In this document: positions 58,099 through 64,000 of the stretch, in pieces | Layout of the letters: every line of letters begins with the position of its first letter | Position numbering within the stretch: position 1 is the first letter of the stretch | NCBI GenBank assembly: GCA_016584305.1 | Contig: JACEEZ010003521.1 | Location: 60,742 to 124,741 of the forward strand | Length of the DNA: 64,000 bases | Origin: Chionoecetes opilio | Taxonomy: Eukaryota > Arthropoda > Malacostraca > Decapoda > Majidae | Direction: 5' to 3' | Notes under the pieces: generated by a model | Seen by the model: the letters and a program-made list of their open reading frames with translations, nothing else | The model's database searches: none | Told to the model about the DNA's origin: nothing | Position numbers and translations under genes: made by a program

Positions 58099-58695
58099 CA
58101 GGAGAACCTCATTTAACCGGCATTTAAAACAACGGCAGCCTCAAAACAACGGCACTAATCGACCCAGGCATTTTTTTTTTTTTTTTTTTTTTTTCTCCCC
58201 TCTCCGGGCCTCTAGCAGGGAGGACCACGGGCTAGCTTGAGCTCGTCAGAGAGATCCTGTGAAAAAAGAGAGGAGTGTGTTCGTGCTGCTGGCGTGCGAC
58301 ACGAGGACTAGCTTGTCCATCCTGACGAGGAGTGCGGGGCACTCAGCAGGATAACCCAGGCATTAATTAGGTATAATTATTTCAAAAACTGAGAAAATCG
58401 GCAGAAATTTTGTTCAAATTTGGCGGGGTACGCAGGGTTGGCAACCCTTTCATCCCTTGCACTGGTAAACTCTGGAACTCTCTTCCTGTTTCTAGTTTTC
58501 CACTTTCCTATGACTTACATCTTTTCAAAATAAGAGTAACAAGACACCTCCCGAACTAAATTGGCTCACCCCTCTTTTTTATTTTATTCTCTTACTGTCT
58601 TCTTTATAGGGACTGGCAACTAAGCGGGCTTTGTGTTACCCATTTTTTGTTGTGCCCTTGGCCAGTTCCTTTGATATGTATATAATACTAATAAA

Positions 58696-58745
<50 letters not shown>

Positions 58746-58886
58746 AAAAAATAAAAAAAAAAAAAAATAAAAAAAATAAAGGATTTTGGGCGATTCCATA
58801 AGAGTAACTCTCAAAACAACGGCAAAATGAGTTATCCGGCATGCGCTCCCCCCCCCCGAGGGTGCCGGATAAACGAGGTTCTCCTG
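58099..58886. mobile_element. pogo-like TA-MITE, ACAGGAGAACCTCG family, copy C
   Basis: Ends CAGGAGAACCTCATTTAACC and, reverse complemented, CAGGAGAACCTCGTTTATCC, flanked by TA. Contains a T-run (58171-58194), a CTC-rich piece and the jockey-like LINE 3-prime tail (about 58440-58700) followed by a long A-run (58699-58779). The longest of the three copies (788 bp). Confidence 0.92.
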
Positions 58887-59495
58887 TATATCCAATTTTT
58901 TACCAGCCGGCCCCCTTCATCATGGTAAGTTAACCAAAGTGCAACAGTTTATTACACACCTTCTACAACTAAATCACTAGCAACACAGGCTCCTACCTTA
59001 TATATCTTAATATCTGATACATTAAAACTCCTTAAAACTCAAGCATTCCAAAATAAAACAGAAAAAATTATGTCGAGTTGACGATTCAGCGGCGATAAGC
59101 GGTCTGATATGCCATTCTTGCCCGCAAATTTGTCTCGTGAATGGAGTCCGTTAAATCCGAAGTCCGTTAATCGAGGTCCGTTATATCGAGGTTTGACTGT
59201 ACTTACATTTCTACATCCATGATTCAGGAAGGTTAGAAGGGGCTATCTGGAGAGTCTGTGTCATTTTGTGTCTTCATCTGTGTCATATTATGGCTGTAAA
59301 TGAACAAATTACAAAAATATCACCAGAGTGGCGACCAACACTAAGGTATGTTCTGAGGGTCCTTCCACCGTCGTCGTCGCCCGAAAAAAACGAATAGCGA
59401 AATTTGAAACTGTATATACTTGCAGATACAAAGCATAAAACAACACTGAAACAGGGTAGATTATACAGTCATGATATAAACTTGTTGTATCATCT
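58887..59495. other. partial Tigger-like element and spacer
   Basis: A terminus reading inward as CAGTCAAACCTCGATATAAC (reverse complement of 59180-59199, TA follows at 59200) closes a unit whose other end I could not find. Part of the body (58980-59090) is shared with 51080-51190. No gene. Confidence 0.6.
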
Positions 59496-60316
59496 TCAGT
59501 GGCACATACACATCAGTAGTGATGCTATAATTCATAATATTTGGCAGCTGGCGACATTACAACACCACTAAGACAGAGTGCATGGTAGTATCACCGGCAC
59601 GCGCTCAGGTGAATTACTTCAAAACAGCATGGCTCGGTGGTTCTGCCCTCACTTTTGTGGATAGATTCGCATACTTAGGCCATGTTATATCCCACAACAT
59701 GACTGCTGATGATGATATCATCAAGCAGACCACCAAGCTTCTTGTCGTGGGAAATACTCTACAGAGGATATTTTCCTACTGTAGCAGAGAGGTGAAGATG
59801 GAGTTATCAGGAGTCACTGCTACTCTATATACTGCAACTCGCTGTGGTCGCGGTTCAAGGTGGCCACTCTGAACCGCCTTAAGGTCTGTCACAATGACAT
59901 CCTTAAGAGGCTTCTGGGCTGCCCAGGTGGTGCAGCTCATCCCTGGCTTTCGCTAGGAACGGGGGTGAACAATCTGGATGTGATCCGTCGACACTCCGTG
60001 TTCAGTTTAAAGTAATCGTCCAGACTATTTCATCATTCCTGATTTTATCTAGTTAGAGTATAGCCATTATCGAGTGTATCAACAATATGTTTGTCACTTT
60101 TTGCATCCAGTCAGCCGTTTTTATTAATCCGCAATCAAAATCTGTAATTCCCCGAGCTTCGAAAACGCTGCTGGCAACTGGCAGACGATGCGCCACGGCT
60201 CGGTGACGTAACAGGAGGAAGGCCTCCTCTCCCGCGCTGATCAGAAGCACGTAAACACACGAGATAAATATAGTACTTGAAGATTTTTTAGTGTTTCTGA
60301 TAAAAAAAATTGCGAT

Positions 60317-60442
60317 ATGCCACATGCATGCATTCTTTATGGGTGCAGCAAGACAGCTGTGCCTTTCGAGAAAAGTTTGCACACGTTTCCGACTGATACG
60401 ACAACGTTAAATGTGTTGGAAAAGATTAGTGCGTCAGACTAG
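60317..60442 (+). pseudogene. THAP-domain N-terminus fragment
   Basis: An ATG opens 41 codons beginning MPHACILYGCSK and continuing to SLHTFPTDTTTL, then ending SASD and stop. This matches the N-terminus of THAP zinc fingers (Met-Pro, Cys, Gly-Cys, then the Phe-Pro pair). The later Cys and His ligands are missing because of the stop and the microsatellite. THAP domains bind the ends of P-element-type and Kolobok-type transposons; this one cannot. Confidence 0.65.
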
Positions 60443-60495
60443 GGCAGATTGAAACGGGAAGTTGAAATTTGCAAGGATTGGTAGTGGTACACTCG

Positions 60496-60539
<44 letters not shown>

Positions 60540-60591
60540 CACACACACTCACCGGATGCTGTTGTGTTGCTGTGTGTCACCACCATCACTA

Positions 60592-60975
60592 TCACCAATT
60601 GTTGTGTGTAAGGGGTTGTTGTGTGTAAGGGGTTGTTGTGTGTAAGGGGTTGTTGTGTGTAAGGGGTTGTTGTGTGTAAGGGGTTGTTGTGTGTAAGGGG
60701 GTTGTTGTGTGTAAGGGGTTGTTGTGTGTAAGGGGGTTGTTGTGTGTAAGGGGTTGTTGTGTGTAAGGGGTTGTTATTGCCGCTAACATCTGTTCATCCG
60801 CCTCGTATTCTGGTTCAAACATATAGGGTTGGGTTCCCATCACAATCTGAGGTTCGTTTTCCTCATAGTATACGCGAGCAGCGTCATTTATTTCAGTCTC
60901 AGATTGAGCATCGTACTCTAGATCTGTCACAGCGACAGATTCACTGTCTGACACCGAAGTACAATCGCTCATCAT
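60592..60975 (-). pseudogene. acidic N-terminus resembling P2X7-tail-domain transposon proteins
   Basis: A minus-strand ATG at 60975 opens an acidic frame: MMSDCTSVSDSESVAVTD, then SETEINDAARVYYEENEPQ, then GTQPYMFEPEYEADEQML. The short motif PYMFEPEY precedes the cysteine-rich P2X7-type ballast domain in many invertebrate multi-copy proteins. Here the frame runs into the 17-bp tandem repeat and no such domain follows. Similar-looking transposon-borne proteins are known to me in outline only, so this is a modest-confidence assignment. Confidence 0.5.
60599..60772. repeat. 17-bp tandem repeat, about 10 units
   Basis: GGTTGTTGTGTGTAAGG is repeated, with one or two units having an extra G. Since 17 is not a multiple of three, the minus-strand translation cycles through a three-unit pattern (QQPLTHNNPLHTT). 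Confidence 0.95.
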
Positions 60976-61510
60976 AACATTTGCCGACAGGTGTCAGACA
61001 GATGTTTACATTGGAGCGTTACTCCTCTGACGTCATCAATAACATTCTTAGCCCTGTTGGAGGGAAGATTTTTTTTTTCGCGCGCTTTTTACAAAAGTAG
61101 TGTTTTTACGGAAATAAGGCCTGGAAATCAATTATTTTTGGTGGATTAGGTGTTTTGAATGAGCATTCAACATAATTAGGCAAATAAAAAAATGGGTCTG
61201 GACGATTACTTTAAGGAGTAGGGTAGAGCTCTCTACGAACTCCATCATCACCTCTGTCAGGCAGAGCTCGGCCTATGTATGTGTGGACCTATAAAACAGC
61301 GGTGGCTGGGTCTGCTGTTTGTGCAGAATGTGGGGTAGCACAGGTATCCCTGTATGTTTATTCTATGCACTTTGATACTATGTCCCCTAATGTGCCTATA
61401 TTATATTTTGTTTTTTTGTTCTAGTACTTAAGTTAACCCTTGTCTTGTTATTGTTCTTTTTTTTTGTCTGTATGCCTCCGGGCGATAATAAAATTATTAT
61501 ATTATTATTA

Positions 61511-62040
61511 TTGCAGTTAGCGACTAAAGTGTTATCTACGGTACACAATTGGGAGTCTGGTATCTGTTTACCTTATTGGATTCTAGGAAACATTCTCTTT
61601 ATGAGCTTCCGTCGCAAATCATTACTTTTGGAGATAATGACATGTTGTTCATAGGGAGGCGAGAGACAAGTGTTTACGAGCGCCTCACTCTTCTTCCACT
61701 TGTGACCTGCATCGCCTCTGTTCTTCCCTTACCGCGGACACTTTTTTAATGCAGATTTGGCTTTAGTTAGGTTAAAGCGTGGGATTAGGTTAGGTTAGGT
61801 TAGTGAGTGAGTCAAAAGGAGGGGGTTAGGTTAGTTTAATTTTCATATCTCCTAAGCACTCCTTCTATTAAAAACATCTTATATCTCCAAAAGTAGTGAT
61901 TGCGATGGAAGTTCATAAGAGAGAAAGCTTCTTAGAATTCATTAAGGTAAACAGAAACCATGGTCCCAATGTGTAGGGAATCTCGGTCCTAATGTAAAAC
62001 TTTACGTGAATGTATGTTATGTATGTTATACTATAAAAAT
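61511..62040. other. non-coding stretch with TTAGG runs
   Basis: GGTTAGGTTAGGTTAG at about 61785-61805 is a short TTAGG array. Otherwise no gene. Confidence 0.5.
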
Positions 62041-62239
62041 TTATGTTATAATATACTATTACATTGCATTTATAGGCATTTTTATGCATGAAATACAGCT
62101 AAAAAGGTCAAAAAAGGTCTTTATTTTGGGGGTCAGGAATGGATTAATCCATTTTATATTGTTTCTTATGGAAAAATGTGTTTCCGTTTTAGAACAACTT
62201 TTGGGAACTAATTATGTTCGAAAACCGAGGGCATGTCTG
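62041..62239. mobile_element. partial Tigger-like copy
   Basis: About 200 bases ending GAGGGCATGTCTG plus TA, nearly identical to the right part of 62299-62778 (shared GGTCTTTATTTTGGGGGTCA and CTTATGGAAAAATGTGTTTC). The left end is not found, so it is a truncated direct repeat next to the intact one. Confidence 0.75.
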
Positions 62240-62298
62240 TATACTTAAATGCATTTTTGAAACTCATGTCTTATGTCAATGAATATCATATTAAAGTA

Positions 62299-62778
62299 CA
62301 GTCAAACCTCGGGTTTCGAACGTCTCCCTTTTCGAACAAATCGGTTCAGGAACAGAATTTCAAACTCATAATTGCACCGGTTGCCGTACGATAACTCGGT
62401 TGCCGAACAAGTTTTTTTTTTTTTTTTTTTTTTACATCACAAAGGACTGGCCAAAGACACAACAAAAAGAGGTAACACAAAGCCTGCTTAGTTGCCAGTC
62501 CCTATAAAGAAGACAGTAAGAGAATAAAAAAAGTTATAATGAAAAAAATGTTATAATAAAAAAATGTATAATATAATATTACATTGCATTTATAGGCATT
62601 TTTATGCATGAAACACAGCTAAATAGGTAAAAAAGGCCTTTATTTTGGGGGTCAGAAACGGATTAATCCATTGATTGTATATTGTTTCTTATGGAAAAAT
62701 GTGTTTCGGTTTTAGAACAATTCGGTTTTAGAACAACTTTTGGGAATTAATTATGTTCAAAATCCGAGGGCATGTCTG
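62299..62778. mobile_element. Tigger-like TA-MITE, CAGTCAAACCTCGG family
   Basis: Left end CAGTCAAACCTCGGGTTTCG and, reverse complemented, right end CAGACATGCCCTCGGATTTT; TA flanks at 62297-62298 and 62779-62780. Contains a T-run followed by the jockey-like LINE 3-prime tail in antisense (62437-62530). 480 bp. Confidence 0.82.
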
Positions 62779-64000
62779 TATATGGTAAAATTTTGATAGT
62801 GGGCTTTTAACAATTTCGAGGACGAAACTTGGTTTTCCTGAATAGTTTTGTGTTTTGATTGAATCTGGCACCCCAGCTTTACCCACATGAAGATCAGTCG
62901 CCTTAGTTTTATTCATATGAAGATCTGCCACCCCAAATTTACCAGAATGAAGACTCACTTGTAGGTTGACTTTCTCAATTCTTAATATTATAAAGTATGG
63001 TATTCTGCTGAACAATGATTTCATTAAAAAATTGAGTACCCTTTATTCAGTAAAACAGCAGTTAAACAATACAGTAAACCTTCTCTAATTCACACCCGTA
63101 TGATTCGAACTTCGGATAATTCGACCTGTTTCAGGCCAAGTTCAAATTTTCCAAAAACTTTCCATAATCAGAACTGAAGTTCGAATTTTCAGAGTTTTCT
63201 GCAACATCTTCCACCTCCTCTGTGCCATCCACTTCGTCAGCCAGCCTCCACATCGCCTCCAACACATTAAGCACCTCAAGCACTGAAGACCTTACCTTAC
63301 ATATCACCTGAGTGACACCTGCCAGGACTGCGTTCAGTAGCGGTCACCCCCCCCTCTCCGCACTCTCCCTACTGAACGATACTGAACCCTTCACAATTTA
63401 CATTGCTACCAAGATAGCAGCTGCCAAAATTTATCTCTGTGGCTATTCTTATTGTTCAAGAATAACTTGCTGATGACCCTGTATTTGATGCAGCAGAAGT
63501 TATAGCAGCAGGAAAGGTAATATTAAGGAGGCAAGAAGAGGAAAGTGAAGAGGAGAAGCTTTCTTTGCCCTTTTGTTTACATACCCTTATAGTGGCGCGA
63601 GCTGGCAACTCAGTAGTGATACAACTCCCAGATTTGTAGTGCGAGGGCAGCTTGCACTAGGCATACTGTATCGCGTTGCTTTACTGAACGCAGCCTTTGC
63701 CTGAAGATGCCATCAGTGACGCCTGAGTGCTCAGTGTACAGTAGTACTGCATTTCAAGATTTCAGTATTAGCCATGTTTTGGTGAGTACAAATACTACAA
63801 TTTGTGCTGTTTTGGCATGTTTGAGTGAGTTCTTATTAGTATTAGTATTGTGTGTGGGGGGGTTAGAGGTAACCATCGGATGTCGGGGGGAACGTCGGGG
63901 GGAACGACGTAGGCAAGGCGAAGTCGGAGGAGTTGGTAACTAGGTACAAGGCCCTGTTAGAGATCAATGAGAGTGGTAGGAAAGGGGTGATGTGTGGTGT
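62779..64000. other. non-coding end of window with one Tigger-like terminus
   Basis: Dispersed repeat at 62800-62900 (CCTGAATAGTTTTG, CACCCCAGCTTTACCCACAT and a second ACCCCAAATTTACC). At 63073 a terminus CAGTAAACCTTCTCTAATTC after TA opens an element not closed by 64000. A frame of 78 codons at 63707-63943 shows no recognisable domain. Confidence 0.5.

Larger units (their letters stand above)
60011..61210. mobile_element. 1.2-kb TTAA-flanked element with THAP and P2X7-tail-like pieces
   Basis: Ends AGTAATCGTCCAGACTATTT and, reverse complemented, AGTAATCGTCCAGACCCATT, agree over 15 bases and are flanked by TTAA (60007-60010, 61211-61214). It holds a THAP-like start on the plus strand (60317-60442) and, converging from the right, an acidic minus-strand frame (60780-60975) of the type fused to P2X7 C-terminal domains. 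A CA microsatellite (60497-60545) and a 17-bp tandem array (60599-60772) lie between. TTAA duplications and THAP domains are known together in the Kolobok superfamily. This copy is a deletion derivative. Confidence 0.85.
59496..61510 (+). pseudogene. non-LTR LINE, 5-prime truncated, split by a TTAA element
   Basis: The C-terminal part of a LINE reverse transcriptase. Recognisable: DRFAYLGHVISHNMTADDDI (about 59660), IKQTTKLLVVGNTLQRIF, YCSREVKMELSG and a frameshifted LYTAT region, then NRLKVCHNDILKRLLG-like residues (about 59870-59920) and NNLDVIRRHSVFSL (about 59968-60009). The frame is cut by 60011-61210. Removing it plus one TTAA gives RSRVELSTNSIITSVRQSS in the same frame. The 3-prime UTR ends near 61505 in AATAAAATTATTATATTATT, an ATT-type tail. 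No endonuclease part is present. Clade not resolved. Confidence 0.82.

Noticed and set aside
60599..60772. CRISPR-like array
   Set aside because: Units are directly adjacent with no unique spacers; it is a plain 17-bp minisatellite in a eukaryotic setting.
60011..61210. piggyBac assignment
   Set aside because: TTAA fits, but ends do not start with the C-run typical of piggyBac and the content is THAP-like, so a Kolobok-type origin is favoured.
63707..63943. 78-codon open frame near the end of the window
   Set aside because: No recognisable domain, and the C-terminal half is a G/R-rich low-complexity segment.

Overview
The window looks like transposon-dense intergenic DNA from an invertebrate, most likely a decapod crustacean. 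I see no host gene with an intact structure, and no tRNA, rRNA, operon or CRISPR array. The case for an arthropod, and for a decapod in particular, is circumstantial. A jockey-annotated LINE resembles copies I know from crab and shrimp genomes, there are short TTAGG runs (the arthropod telomere unit), TA, CA and homopolymer tracts are abundant, and many TA-flanked pogo/Tigger-like elements are present. Most coding remnants carry frameshifts, some probably from age and some possibly from long-read consensus errors.

Layout. (1) Bases 1-13891 form a near-complete palindrome with its axis near 6962. Each arm carries, in mirror order, a DIRS-type tyrosine recombinase remnant, a hAT transposase exon and a Tigger-like element containing a 157-bp tandem repeat. 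On the right the DIRS element continues past the palindrome to about 14921. (2) 14924-19420 is a TA-flanked element holding a GC-rich tandem repeat and a tRNA-derived SINE. (3) 19759-20597 is a TA-flanked MITE, and beside it 20602-27163 is a 6.56-kb element with terminal inverted repeats. That element carries one large gene with a PIN/XPG-like nuclease motif and a CXC cysteine cluster. (4) 27850-29160 is a hAT transposase exon on the minus strand. A SINE (29713-30090) and a jockey-like LINE (30100-32990) follow. (5) 35627-48921 is a second LINE, cut into pieces by a minus-strand RTE-like LINE, two Tigger-like elements and a 6.56-kb element with an 8-bp target duplication. The last of these contains a Sola-like transposon and a foldback element that itself holds a MITE. 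(6) 49-64 kb holds more TA-flanked MITEs, one with an RTE-like LINE nested in it, a hAT MITE with a perfect 8-bp duplication, an unclassified element around 56-57.5 kb, and another LINE split by a TTAA-flanked element with THAP and P2X7-tail-like pieces.

How the parts relate. The biology here is transposon stratigraphy: insertions inside insertions, several of which can be undone exactly. Removing the 47899-48545 and 60011-61210 elements plus one target-site copy restores the interrupted LINE reading frames. One LINE 3-prime tail and one SINE occur again inside different MITE copies, so MITEs have amplified the cargo they captured. The strongest candidate for an undescribed system is the 20602-27163 element. 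Its only gene lacks any transposase I recognise and instead has a nuclease-like domain plus a CXC DNA-binding cluster.
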